DNA from: Ilyomonas sp965219515
Lineage (GTDB): Bacteria > Bacteroidota > Bacteroidia > Chitinophagales > Chitinophagaceae
DNA: 64,000 nucleotides
Direction: 5' to 3'
Assembly: GCA_965219515.1 (NCBI GenBank)
Contig: OZ244776.1
Coordinates: 744,001-808,000, forward strand
Shown here: positions 52,159-60,873 of the stretch, one piece after another
Layout: each line of letters starts with the position of its first letter
How positions within the stretch are numbered: position 1 is the first letter of the stretch
Notes under the pieces: generated by a model
The model's input: the letters and a program-made list of their open reading frames with translations, nothing else
What the model was told of the DNA's origin: nothing
Database searches by the model: none
Translations under genes and position numbers: made by a program

Positions 52159-52166
52159 TATTTTTG
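52159..52166 (+). promoter_or_regulatory. -7 box TATTTTTG of the porin operon
   Basis: Exact TAnnTTTG match; the G is 6 nt from the ATG at 52172, so a very short leader or none is expected. No TTG -33 element is present, consistent with dependence on an activator. Confidence 0.6.
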
Positions 52167-52171
52167 CGGCA

Positions 52172-53431
52172 ATGAAACGATTTTTTTTTGCAACCTTTTT
52201 TCTGCTTACCTTATGTTCTTTGCCTGCATTCTCACAGTTTCGCACAAATGCGCAGAAACTGGTTCTTAGCAATGAAGACTCGCTGAACAACGGCATCAAC
52301 AAAAATAAAACGGTTATCTCAGGCTACGGCAGCGCGTTTTATCAGCGCGATTTTCATCAGCAATATTCACATGCGTCTTTAGAAAGAGTGGTGTTGTTTG
52401 TTGGTCATCAGTTCAGCAATAAAATCTCTTTTTTTTCCGAACTGGAATTGGAAAACGCTTTGGTGGCAGGCGCAGGCAGCGACGAAGCAGGAAGTAACGG
52501 CAAAGGCGACATTTCGATGGAACAGGCATTCCTGAAATTCAATCTGAATCCGCGCATGTACCTCGTAGCGGGTTTATTTATTCCACGCATCGGAATTTTG
52601 AACGAAAATCATTTACCCGTAAATTTTAATGGCGTTGAACGTCCGCTGACAGAGCAACTGGTAATACCTGCCACGTGGCGGGAGCTGGGTGTTGCCTTTT
52701 ATGGCACCGCCAATCGCCTTCCGCTCAGTTATAGCATTGCAGTTATGAACGGTTTAAACAGCGCCAACATTCAGCACGGCGATGGCATTCGATCGGCCCG
52801 GGCGTTGGGCAGCGATGCGCCCGCAAACAATGTTGCCGTAACCGCTTCTCTGCAATATAATATAAATGATTTCAGACTTCAGATGTCCGGCTATGCCGGC
52901 GGCACAGTTGGCTTAAGCAAGCGCGGCGCAGATAGTTTATCGTTAAACAGCGGTGGTTTTGGCACGCCGCTTTATCTTGGCGAAGGCAATGTGCAATATG
53001 CCCGTAACGGTTTTTCGGGTAAACTTTTGGGCGCTTATATCCGTTATCCCGATGCGTACAAAATTTCTTATACCTACGGAAAAAATATTGCGCGCGGTAT
53101 GTATGGCGCGTATGCCGAAGCCGGTTACGACTGGCTGTATCATCAAAACAAAACACAGCAGTTTATTACGTTTGCCCGGCTCGAAATGATTGATCTGAAT
53201 CAAAGTCTTGATGATGCGCAGAAACTGAAATATGATGGTACGGAAAAACAAACGCTTGTGATAGCTGGCTTCACCTATCTGCCGCTTCCGAATGTTGTCG
53301 TAAAAGCCGATGTAAGAGTAGTGCATACAGGCAGGCAAAACGCATCGCTTGTCATTAACCCGCCGCCAAATGCGTTGCCTTACAGCCAGAACAATCAATT
53401 GCTGAATGTAGGTATCGGTTATTCGTTTTAA
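52172..53431 (+). CDS. Outer-membrane porin (phosphate-selective-porin-like)
   Basis: 419 aa. Signal peptide MKRFFFATFFLLTLCSLPAFS. The mature protein is a porin-like beta-barrel: long runs of alternating residues, SKISF-type periplasmic turns, LYLVAGLFIPRIGILNENH and a C-terminal GYSF. It resembles OprP/OprO-type or alginate-export porins of Bacteroidota and lacks a TonB plug domain, so passive diffusion or a specific pore is expected. First gene of an operon with the Rieske and imelysin genes; context suggests an iron-related substrate. Confidence 0.75.
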   Translation: MKRFFFATFFLLTLCSLPAFSQFRTNAQKLVLSNEDSLNNGINKNKTVISGYGSAFYQRDFHQQYSHASLERVVLFVGHQFSNKISFFSELELENALVAGAGSDEAGSNGKGDISMEQAFLKFNLNPRMYLVAGLFIPRIGILNENHLPVNFNGVERPLTEQLVIPATWRELGVAFYGTANRLPLSYSIAVMNGLNSANIQHGDGIRSARALGSDAPANNVAVTASLQYNINDFRLQMSGYAGGTVGLSKRGADSLSLNSGGFGTPLYLGEGNVQYARNGFSGKLLGAYIRYPDAYKISYTYGKNIARGMYGAYAEAGYDWLYHQNKTQQFITFARLEMIDLNQSLDDAQKLKYDGTEKQTLVIAGFTYLPLPNVVVKADVRVVHTGRQNASLVINPPPNALPYSQNNQLLNVGIGYSF

Positions 53432-53451
53432 TAAAAGACAAGAAATAAGAA

Positions 53452-53877
53452 ATGCAGCGAAGAACATTTGTAAAGAATGGATGCCAGGCTTGTTTGTTAA
53501 GCGCCGCCGGAATGGTGTTGCCACAACTGATGGCGTGCAGTGCCGCAAAATATAGCGTTTACAAAACGCAGATAAAAAATAAGGGCATTGAAGTGCCACT
53601 TACTTTATTTGATACCGCATCATTACAAATTGTGCGGCCGAATGGCTGGTACAGAGACATTGCCGTTCAAAAAAAAGATGATGGTTCTTATACCGCTTTG
53701 CTGCTTGCATGTACGCATCAGGAAAATGCGCTCACAATAACAGGAAACGGCTATCACTGTAATCTGCATGGCAGCGAATACGACCGGAACGGAAAGGTAA
53801 AAAAAGGTCCGGCAGACGTTTCTTTAACACGTTATCAAATAACATTACAGCCAGATGCACTCATCATTCATGTATAA
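53452..53877 (+). CDS. Exported Rieske [2Fe-2S] protein
   Basis: 141 aa. The N terminus QRRTFVKNGCQACLLSAAGM is a Tat-type signal; LMAC at Cys 29 is a possible lipobox. Cluster ligands are C87-T-H89 and C103-N-L-H106 with the usual GSEYDRNG loop, and the overall size fits a high-potential Rieske domain. A membrane-anchored periplasmic electron carrier without visible oxygenase partner. Twenty bases after the porin gene and directly abutting the imelysin ATG, so it is translated with them. Confidence 0.88.
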   Translation: MQRRTFVKNGCQACLLSAAGMVLPQLMACSAAKYSVYKTQIKNKGIEVPLTLFDTASLQIVRPNGWYRDIAVQKKDDGSYTALLLACTHQENALTITGNGYHCNLHGSEYDRNGKVKKGPADVSLTRYQITLQPDALIIHV

Positions 53878-54978
53878 ATGAATCAAATGAAAATACGGTT
53901 TCTCCTTTTTGCTTTGCTGCCTGCAGCCGGTTTTATTTCCTGCAATAAATACGATGGCACAGATTCTCCTTTATCTAATATAACAATTATAGAACAACAG
54001 ATTGTCGAAAACTTTGGACAAAACATTGCATTGGCTACTTATATAGATTTAAAAACGGCGGGTGATAATCTGAATAACAAAATAGAAGCGTTTGTAATAG
54101 CACCGGATATATCCGGACTTGAAGCTGCCAGAGATTCATGGCGTTCTATGCGGGCTATATGGGAACAATCGGAAGGTTTTCTGTTTGGTCCGGTTGATGT
54201 GCAGGAATATGATCCGAAAACAGATACCTGGCCTACGGATTACGGCGAAATGGATGCGCTGTTAAATAGTTCTCATCCATTAACGCTTCCCGATATACAA
54301 ACGCTTGATTATTCGCTGCGCGGTTATCATCCGCTGGAATATATGTTATGGGGTAAAAACAGCAATAAAACCCTTGCTGACTTTACTGACAGGCAGCTAT
54401 TGTACATGAAAAATGTTGCACTCGATCTGCAAAGCCAGGTAACGGATAATTACAACGAATGGCTGTCGGATTACACATTGCAGGTAACATCTGCCGGCGC
54501 GGGCAGCACTGAGTTTCCTAAGTATTACGATCTGTTTTATACGCTTACCGAAGGCATGGTTGGCATTTGCAACGAAGTAGGAAAAAGCGATGAAGGCAGC
54601 GGTAAAATATGGGAGCCTTTTTCTGCCAATAATATGCAGGGTGATTCTACAATTGTAGAATCACCGTATTCTGAAAATTCAATGACTGATTTCAAAAACA
54701 ATATTACCGGCGCGTACAATGTGTATATCGGTAAATCCAAAACGCAGCAAAAAGGCGTAAGCGATCTGGTGCAGTTGTATAACAAAAGCCTCGATAATGA
54801 AATTAAAACCAAATTCCAAACGGCGATCAGCTCGTTCGATCTGGTGAACGTTTCGTTTGAAAAAGCCATTTTTACACAAAGAGATCAGCTGCAAAGCATC
54901 ATTGATGCGATAGGCGATGTGAGGGACATTCTGAATGCGAAGCTGCATCCGTTTTTACAGGAACACGTTACAAACTAA
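53878..54978 (+). CDS. Imelysin family (M75-like) lipoprotein
   Basis: 366 aa. A lipobox-like FISCN places Cys at about residue 22 after a short signal, so it is a lipoprotein. The imelysin signature RGYHPLEYMLWG (GxHxxE) is near residue 145. Two four-helix bundles are expected. Imelysins such as ICMP, IrpA and EfeO-type proteins are iron-regulated and bind iron or haem; peptidase activity is doubtful for many. The stop of the Rieske gene abuts this ATG, implying tight functional coupling. Confidence 0.92.
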   Translation: MNQMKIRFLLFALLPAAGFISCNKYDGTDSPLSNITIIEQQIVENFGQNIALATYIDLKTAGDNLNNKIEAFVIAPDISGLEAARDSWRSMRAIWEQSEGFLFGPVDVQEYDPKTDTWPTDYGEMDALLNSSHPLTLPDIQTLDYSLRGYHPLEYMLWGKNSNKTLADFTDRQLLYMKNVALDLQSQVTDNYNEWLSDYTLQVTSAGAGSTEFPKYYDLFYTLTEGMVGICNEVGKSDEGSGKIWEPFSANNMQGDSTIVESPYSENSMTDFKNNITGAYNVYIGKSKTQQKGVSDLVQLYNKSLDNEIKTKFQTAISSFDLVNVSFEKAIFTQRDQLQSIIDAIGDVRDILNAKLHPFLQEHVTN

Positions 54979-55116
54979 TGCAATGTTAGTTGCATACCTA
55001 AAATCTGTTCGGATTTTATCCTGATTTACAGAATCTCATTATGCAAGTATCTTAAATTTTTTGTGTCTGCTTCATGGCAAGACAATTTTATATTTATTTG
55101 CAGGTTAATAAGAGAT

Positions 55117-56121
55117 ATGAAAAACTTGTTTACAGGCTGCCATTATATTATTTTACCACTTTCATTTTTATTTACTTTTCAGGCAAACAGCCAGGCTAAT
55201 ATGAAAAGCGATTCTTCAGGAAATCCGGTTTTTAACGGCTGGTATGCCGACCCGGAAGGTATCATTTACAATAATCAATACTGGATTTACCCTACTTACT
55301 CGGCACCGTATGAGCAGCAAACGTTTTTAAACGCCTTTTCTTCGCCCGATCTTGTGAATTGGACAAAGCACGAACGCATTGTAGATACATCGGCAATCAA
55401 ATGGGCGAAACGGGCTATGTGGGCGCCGGCAGTGCTGGAAAAAGATAATAAATATTACTTGTTTTTTGGTGCCAACGATGTGCATCCCGGTGAAGTAGGC
55501 GGCATTGGTGTGGCGGTGGCTGATAAGCCGGAAGGTCCGTATAAAGACCTGATAGGAAAGCCTCTGATTAATGAAATAGTAAACGGCGCGCAACCGATAG
55601 ACCAATATGTATTTAAAGATAAAGATGGCAGCTATTATATGTATTACGGCGGCTGGGGACATTGCAATATGGTAAAACTGAAAAGCGACTTTACCGGTAT
55701 TGATCCTTTGCCCGATGGAACAATGTATAAAGAAATAACACCCAAAGGTTATGTGGAAGGACCCTACATGTTTTTGAAAAACAACAAATATTATTTTATG
55801 TGGAGCGAAGGCGGCTGGACCGGACCGGATTACAAAGTGGCTTATGCCATATCAGACTCTCCGTTTGGACCATTTGAACGTATTGCCACCGTATTGCAGC
55901 AAGACCCGAAAGTAGCCAGGGGAGCGGGTCATCATTCCGTTATGCATGATGCCAAAAGCGATACATGGTACATCGTTTATCACCGCCGACCGTTAGGAGA
56001 AACCGATGCCAACCACCGTGTTACCTGTATTGATGAAATGCACTTTGATGAAAAAGGATTTATTATGCCGGTAACCATTACCAAAGAAGGTGTGGCGAAG
56101 CATTTTGTCGGCGGTAAATAA
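55117..56121 (+). CDS. Glycoside hydrolase family 43 protein
   Basis: 334 aa from ATG 55117. Signal peptide ends near QANSQ. Five-blade beta-propeller GH43: base D in WYADPEGI, pKa-modulating D in AQPIDQYVF, acid E in YVEGPYMF. Substrates of this family include arabinan, xylan and galactan side chains. No sus genes are adjacent, so it is not part of a classical polysaccharide utilisation locus here. An in-frame upstream extension to 55063 has no supporting signal. Converges on trxA, the stops being 4 bp apart. Confidence 0.85.
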   Translation: MKNLFTGCHYIILPLSFLFTFQANSQANMKSDSSGNPVFNGWYADPEGIIYNNQYWIYPTYSAPYEQQTFLNAFSSPDLVNWTKHERIVDTSAIKWAKRAMWAPAVLEKDNKYYLFFGANDVHPGEVGGIGVAVADKPEGPYKDLIGKPLINEIVNGAQPIDQYVFKDKDGSYYMYYGGWGHCNMVKLKSDFTGIDPLPDGTMYKEITPKGYVEGPYMFLKNNKYYFMWSEGGWTGPDYKVAYAISDSPFGPFERIATVLQQDPKVARGAGHHSVMHDAKSDTWYIVYHRRPLGETDANHRVTCIDEMHFDEKGFIMPVTITKEGVAKHFVGGK

Positions 56122-56125
56122 CTAA

Positions 56126-56425
56126 TTACGACTGATGTTGTTTAATCATGCCGCTTATCATATTGGCAGGCACCACGCCGCTTTGGCGCCATTTTACTTT
56201 ACCGTTTTTAAATAAAATGAGTGTAGGCACACCCTGAATCTGGTAAGCGCCCGCCGCCTGCGGGTTTTTATCAATGTCAATTTTAATGATGGTAACAGCA
56301 TCGCCAAACGAATCTTTTACCTGTTTTAATATGGGCGCCATCGTTTTGCAGGGACCGCACCATTCGGCAAAAAAATCTACGAGCACCGGTTTGTCAGACT
56401 GTATCACCTGTTGAAAAGAACTCAT
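56126..56425 (-). CDS. trxA: Thioredoxin
   Basis: 99 aa, cytoplasmic thiol-disulfide reductant. Redox site WCGPCK with C23 and C26, cis-proline in QGVPTLILF, no signal peptide. Slightly shorter than E. coli TrxA. Confidence 0.93.
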   Translation of the reverse strand: MSSFQQVIQSDKPVLVDFFAEWCGPCKTMAPILKQVKDSFGDAVTIIKIDIDKNPQAAGAYQIQGVPTLILFKNGKVKWRQSGVVPANMISGMIKQHQS

Positions 56426-56484
56426 GATGTTTTGTATTGATGATGTTTTCCTGCATAAAAAATCGTGCTAAGCATTTTTATCAT

Positions 56485-57216
56485 CTAAAAATACTTATCT
56501 ACGCTGATACCAAACGTAAGGAGAAGATTTTCTCTGTTTGAACGGTTGATGCGGTTGTAATTAACGGCTGCCGTAAGATTAAGCCATTGCTTTAGTTTAA
56601 AGGAAACATCGTTGTTGAAGTTGAGAATATAATCTTTGACAGATAACAAAGAAGGCTGTACAAAGTCGGCGCCGTTAAATGTAATGATGTCTTTAATTAC
56701 AAATTTATATTTTACGCGAAACGAGTTGCGAACCGTGCTGTAAATATCATCTTTTGATGAGGCATTCTTCAGTTTGTTGGCTTCGTATAAAAAGCCGTCG
56801 CTGATACTGATTCTTGCTTTGGGAGAATCTAAAACAGAAAAGCCGATTCCCACACCCGCCTGCGTTTTGTAATCTATTTTCAACGAATAGCTGGTTTGAT
56901 AATTTATCAACGCCCAATAGTACAACGCCTGCGTTCCTTTGCCGAAATCAAGATTGGCAAAACTGCTGAAATCATTATTGGTAAGCACTTTATTCTGCTC
57001 GCCGTAAATATGATTAAGCGCGGCATCGAAAGCGATTTTTGTTTCGCTGATGTTGAAATTAATGCTGTTGCTTAACAAATACGATTTAGCATCGTTGGTT
57101 CTGTTTAGTGCGCCGGTTCCTAAATAACGAAATCTATAATGCGTGCTGTCGTTAAACTGTGCAAAACCGGTAATAAATAATAGCGCAAGGCAGCAAGTGG
57201 TTATTACTTTTAACAT
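56485..57216 (-). CDS. DUF481 family outer-membrane protein
   Basis: 243 aa from ATG 57216. Signal peptide MLKVITTCCLALLFITGFAQ. The mature part is a beta-barrel with DUF481 features: YQTSYSLKIDYKTQAGVGIGF, FLYEANKLKN and FNNDVSFKLKQWLNLTAAVNYN, ending DKYF. Function unknown; salt-stress-linked in some Proteobacteria. Divergent from the glycosyltransferase gene. Confidence 0.8.
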   Translation of the reverse strand: MLKVITTCCLALLFITGFAQFNDSTHYRFRYLGTGALNRTNDAKSYLLSNSINFNISETKIAFDAALNHIYGEQNKVLTNNDFSSFANLDFGKGTQALYYWALINYQTSYSLKIDYKTQAGVGIGFSVLDSPKARISISDGFLYEANKLKNASSKDDIYSTVRNSFRVKYKFVIKDIITFNGADFVQPSLLSVKDYILNFNNDVSFKLKQWLNLTAAVNYNRINRSNRENLLLTFGISVDKYF

Positions 57217-57325
57217 GATGCAAAAGTGGCATAAAATTAAACAATGCCAAAAGCCTTTATCCGGGAAGTTATTGTAGCGCAATGCAATTAAAAAAGCATT
57301 GTATCTTTCGTGTAAACAACGCCTT

Positions 57326-58873
57326 ATGAAGAGAAGTCAGGAAAGGCTTTTATGGTTTCTTGTTCTGCTAAGAATCATTATTCCCTATTTTTTGCAAAAC
57401 GGCATGTACGAGCCGCACCGCGATGAATTTTTGTATCTCGCCGAAGGCAATCATATTGCCGCAGGCTTTATGGAAGTGCCGCCTTTATTAAGCTGGTTTG
57501 CCTGGCTTACACATTTGTTTGGTGATGGCATGTTCTGGCTTAAATTATGGCCATCGCTCTTTGGCGCAGCTACGTTTTATGCAATGGGACGGTTGGTGCT
57601 TTTGCTTGGTGGAAAAAGTTTTGCCTTACTGCTGCTGTTTCTTACTTTTCTGCTTAGTGTTTATATGCGTGTGTTCTTTTTGTTTCAACCCAACGCACCC
57701 GAAATTTTTTTCTGGACAATGATTGTATTCAGCTTTATCCGTTATGTACAAACGGCTGAAAACAAGTGGCTGTATGTATTTGGCGTATGCGCAGGCTTGG
57801 GAATGCTTACCAAATATTCGGTGCTGTTTTACACCGTAAGCGTATTGGGTGGTTTACTTTTGACGTCATACCGCAGGGTATTTGTCAATAAACATTTCTG
57901 GCTCTCCTGCGGTATTGCGCTACTTATTTTTTTACCTAATTTTTTGTGGCAATACCAGCACCATTTTCCGGTAGTGCATCACATGAACGAACTTCAGCAA
58001 ACGCAGTTGCAATACGTAAAACCCGCCGATTTTCTGAAAGATCAGATCATCATGTTTTTACCCTGCGCTTTTATCTGGTTGTGCGGCTTATACAATGTGT
58101 TGTTCTCGCGAAGCAATCAAACATTCCGGTTTGTGGGTTATGCTTATCTTTTTGTAGTTGTTATTCTATTAATCGGGCATGGAAAAAATTATTATGCCTT
58201 AGGTGCATATCCCGTTTTGCTGGCATTCGGCTCTTATCATTTGGAAAAATTTACCACCACAAAGCGAATCGCTTTACGATATGTGTTCATTGCGTTTACT
58301 CTGTTGCTTGGTGTTGTATTCATACCTGTTGGTTTGCCGGTTGCATCTCCTGAAAAGATGGCTGCATTTTACAGCAGATGGCAGTTGGAAAAAACCGGTG
58401 CATTAAAGTGGGAAGATCAGCAAAATCATCCGCTGCCGCAGGATTTTTCTGATATGTTGGGTTGGGACGAAATGGCGATGAAAGCAGCAAAAGCCTATCA
58501 TTCCCTATCACCGCAGGAACAAAAAAACACCTTGATATTCTGCAACAATTACGGCATGGCGGGCGCATTGAATTTTTATAAAACAAAATACAATTTACCT
58601 GAAGCGTACAGCGATAATGCAAGCTTTTTATACTGGCTGCCGGAAAACAAGCGCATTGAAAATCTGGTGCTTGTTTGTGAAAATCCTGACGAACTGAAAG
58701 CGGCTTACATCAAAGATTTCCGGCTGGCTTATTTTAGCGACAGCGTTACCAATGTATATGCAAGAGAGCGCGGCGACAAAATTCTGGTTGGTAAAGGCGG
58801 CAACGATGCGTTCCGGACATTTTTTCGGGATAAAATAAGCAAAGACAAAGCGGAACTGGAAGGTGAAAAGTGA
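57326..58873 (+). CDS. Glycosyltransferase family 39-type membrane protein
   Basis: 515 aa from ATG 57326. The first loop contains YEPHRDEFLYLAEGNHI with the acidic pair typical of PMT/ArnT-like GT-C transferases, and about 11 membrane helices follow to residue 350. The C-terminal 150 residues form a periplasmic domain. These enzymes use polyprenyl-phosphate sugars to modify lipid A, proteins or glycans; donor and acceptor cannot be stated. The end of the gene runs into a heptad tract. Confidence 0.85.
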   Translation: MKRSQERLLWFLVLLRIIIPYFLQNGMYEPHRDEFLYLAEGNHIAAGFMEVPPLLSWFAWLTHLFGDGMFWLKLWPSLFGAATFYAMGRLVLLLGGKSFALLLLFLTFLLSVYMRVFFLFQPNAPEIFFWTMIVFSFIRYVQTAENKWLYVFGVCAGLGMLTKYSVLFYTVSVLGGLLLTSYRRVFVNKHFWLSCGIALLIFLPNFLWQYQHHFPVVHHMNELQQTQLQYVKPADFLKDQIIMFLPCAFIWLCGLYNVLFSRSNQTFRFVGYAYLFVVVILLIGHGKNYYALGAYPVLLAFGSYHLEKFTTTKRIALRYVFIAFTLLLGVVFIPVGLPVASPEKMAAFYSRWQLEKTGALKWEDQQNHPLPQDFSDMLGWDEMAMKAAKAYHSLSPQEQKNTLIFCNNYGMAGALNFYKTKYNLPEAYSDNASFLYWLPENKRIENLVLVCENPDELKAAYIKDFRLAYFSDSVTNVYARERGDKILVGKGGNDAFRTFFRDKISKDKAELEGEK

Positions 58874-58900
58874 ATGTGAGTGATGAATGGTTTGTGAAGC
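58860..58900. repeat. Heptad repeat tract at the end of the GT39-type gene
   Basis: aggtgaa, aagtgaa, tgtgagt, gatgaat repeat with period seven across the stop codon at 58871-58873, so the last codons of the gene are drawn from the repeat. Confidence 0.55.
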
Positions 58901-59045
58901 AAAAATTTCTGACAGTATGATATCATTCTGATAGTGAAATCAGTTTGAATCATGTTATTGAACCCCAATTTCAGCTTGGCATTCATTATCATAATATCTT
59001 CAATATCCGATTGACTGAGATTGACACGATGAAAAACTTTACAAA

Positions 59046-59082
59046 AAACAAAGCCTGTTACATTGTTGAACAGGCTTTGTTT
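59046..59082. terminator. Bidirectional terminator
   Basis: AAACAAAGCCTGTT at 59046-59059 is perfectly complementary to 59069-59082 around a 9-nt loop, with A-run before and T-run after. It serves the plus-strand glycosyltransferase gene and the minus-strand DUF1080 gene. Confidence 0.9.
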
Positions 59083-59098
59083 AATAAGTGATGCAAAA

Positions 59099-59875
59099 TT
59101 ATAATTCTCTGATCCAGATATTGCGAAAGCTTAACGGCTCGCTTTTATCGCCATGCGCCTGCAGCTTAATGGGTTCTGCGCCATGCGCTTTCCGATAAGC
59201 CGGTGTGCCGATGTATTGTGTAGGTCCTTTCAAAGCCGTATGATTTTGAACCAACACGCCGTTGTGAAAAACCGTTACATAAGCCGGTGTTTGCAGGGTG
59301 CTGTCGTCGTTGAAACGAGGTGCCGTCCAAACCACATCGTACGTTTGCCATACATCATCCGGCTTGCTGGCATTCACCAGCGGCGGGGATTGTTTATATA
59401 CCGAAGCCGCCTGCCCGTTCACATATGTGGCGTTATTGTAAGAATCCAGAATCTGCAGCTCGTAGCCATCATCGCCGGGACCGATGGACGCTAAAAATAA
59501 ACCGCTGTTGCCGCGAGCCTGCCCGCTGCCGGTTAGCGTTTTCGGCTCTTTCCATTCGATGTGTAACTGGTAATCTAAAAAAGATTTTTTTGTGCGGATA
59601 TTGCCGGAGTTTTTATCAACCGTAAGAATGCCGTTCGCCACTTTCCAGGGCGCAGGTTTCGTGCTGTCGCTTACCAAAACCCATTCATCTAAATTTTTGC
59701 CATCAAATAATACAACGGCGTCAGAAGGCGCATCTGTATTGGTTTTGCCGGATGTTACCACTTTGGGAACCGGTTCGTAAATTTCGGTTTCTTCCGGTTT
59801 GGTTTGCGCCTGCAAAGCAGATGTGCAGCCTGTGGCGATAACGATAGCGAGCAGTAATTTGTAATTCATTTTCAT
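59099..59875 (-). CDS. DUF1080 (3-keto-disaccharide hydrolase-like) secreted protein
   Basis: 258 aa. Signal peptide MKMNYKLLLAIVIATGCTSALQAQ with a possible lipobox near Cys 17. The beta-jellyroll DUF1080 core is visible: LFDGKNLDEWVLV, DYQLHIEWKEP, ARGNSGLFLAS and RNIWIREL at the C terminus. DUF1080 proteins hydrolyse 3-keto-glycosides in several Bacteroidota pathways. Second gene of a two-gene unit, 3 bp after the sugar isomerase stop. Confidence 0.9.
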   Translation of the reverse strand: MKMNYKLLLAIVIATGCTSALQAQTKPEETEIYEPVPKVVTSGKTNTDAPSDAVVLFDGKNLDEWVLVSDSTKPAPWKVANGILTVDKNSGNIRTKKSFLDYQLHIEWKEPKTLTGSGQARGNSGLFLASIGPGDDGYELQILDSYNNATYVNGQAASVYKQSPPLVNASKPDDVWQTYDVVWTAPRFNDDSTLQTPAYVTVFHNGVLVQNHTALKGPTQYIGTPAYRKAHGAEPIKLQAHGDKSEPLSFRNIWIREL

Positions 59876-59878
59876 AGA

Positions 59879-60751
59879 TTAAACAAGATTGCTTTTGATA
59901 TATTTATAACTGATTTCAATGGCTTGCGCAGGCGGCTCATCGGCAAAAGCTTCCTGCTCTACAAAAAATGTTTTGTAGCCGGCTTCTTTCTGATGCATAA
60001 AAATTTCTTTAAAATTGATGGTGCCTCTGCCAACTTCGGTAGATTCCCTGTTGGCGGCATCAGACATATCTTTTATGTGCCACATTGGAAAACGACCCGG
60101 ATACTTCTTAAACCATTCGTCCGGCTTTTCGCCTGCATAAACTACCCAATATAAGTCCATCTCAAAGTTTACAAGGTCTTTATCCGTACCTTTTAACAGC
60201 ACTTCATAACCGCAGGTGCCATCTTGTTTTGCAAATTCAAAATTGTGGTTGTGATAAGCGAATTTTAATCCTGCTTTTTTACACATTTCACCTGCTTTAT
60301 TAAATTTATCGGTAAGCATTTTAAAGGTATCTAAGCTACGCTTGTTATCGGCCAACCAGGGCATCGTTACATAATCATGATTCATAGTTTTGGCATCTTC
60401 AATTACATACTTCAATTCGTCTTCGTTGTTATTAAACAGGTAATCGTTGATGGCGATGTGCGCGCTGGTGCTTCTTAACTTGTATTTATCTAACATGGCT
60501 TTGGTTTCCTGAATAGTATGACCAAAATACATGCGTTTGGCGTAGCCAAACAGTTCTACATTGTTATAGCCAACTTCTGAAATGCGCTTAAGCGTGGCAT
60601 CTAAATCTTTAGCGGCCTCTTCTTTCATTGTCCATAACTGTAAGCCCATAAGCTTGGCGGCGTTGGAAGAGAAAATATGTTTCGGAGACAATAATAAAAC
60701 GGCTGAAGCAGTGCCAGACTGCTTCAGAAATGCTCTGCGTGATGTGTTCAT
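59879..60751 (-). CDS. Tat-exported sugar phosphate isomerase/epimerase-like protein
   Basis: 290 aa. The signal MNTSRRAFLKQSGTASAVLLL has the twin-arginine motif. The mature protein is an AP-endonuclease-2/xylose-isomerase-like TIM barrel: ISEVGYNNVELFGYAK, FAYHNHNFEF, VNFEMDLYWVVYAG, WHIKDM and VEQEAF supply the metal ligands. Operonic with the DUF1080 gene; such pairs occur in keto-sugar catabolism. The actual substrate is unknown. Confidence 0.88.
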   Translation of the reverse strand: MNTSRRAFLKQSGTASAVLLLSPKHIFSSNAAKLMGLQLWTMKEEAAKDLDATLKRISEVGYNNVELFGYAKRMYFGHTIQETKAMLDKYKLRSTSAHIAINDYLFNNNEDELKYVIEDAKTMNHDYVTMPWLADNKRSLDTFKMLTDKFNKAGEMCKKAGLKFAYHNHNFEFAKQDGTCGYEVLLKGTDKDLVNFEMDLYWVVYAGEKPDEWFKKYPGRFPMWHIKDMSDAANRESTEVGRGTINFKEIFMHQKEAGYKTFFVEQEAFADEPPAQAIEISYKYIKSNLV

Positions 60752-60798
60752 GTTGTATTTTTTTCAAAATGGTAAAGCAAAGATTAAAAATAGAATAT

Positions 60799-60836
60799 AA
60801 TTATGAGTTATGAATTATGATTTATGATTTATATTT
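60799..60836. repeat. Heptad repeat tract
   Basis: ttatgag, ttatgaa, ttatgat, ttatgat, ttatatt: five near-identical heptads between ligA and the isomerase gene. The first units match those at 11200-11228. Confidence 0.88.
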
Positions 60837-60873
60837 TGAAGGAAAAATTTTATTATGTAACACAGTTTTCCAT

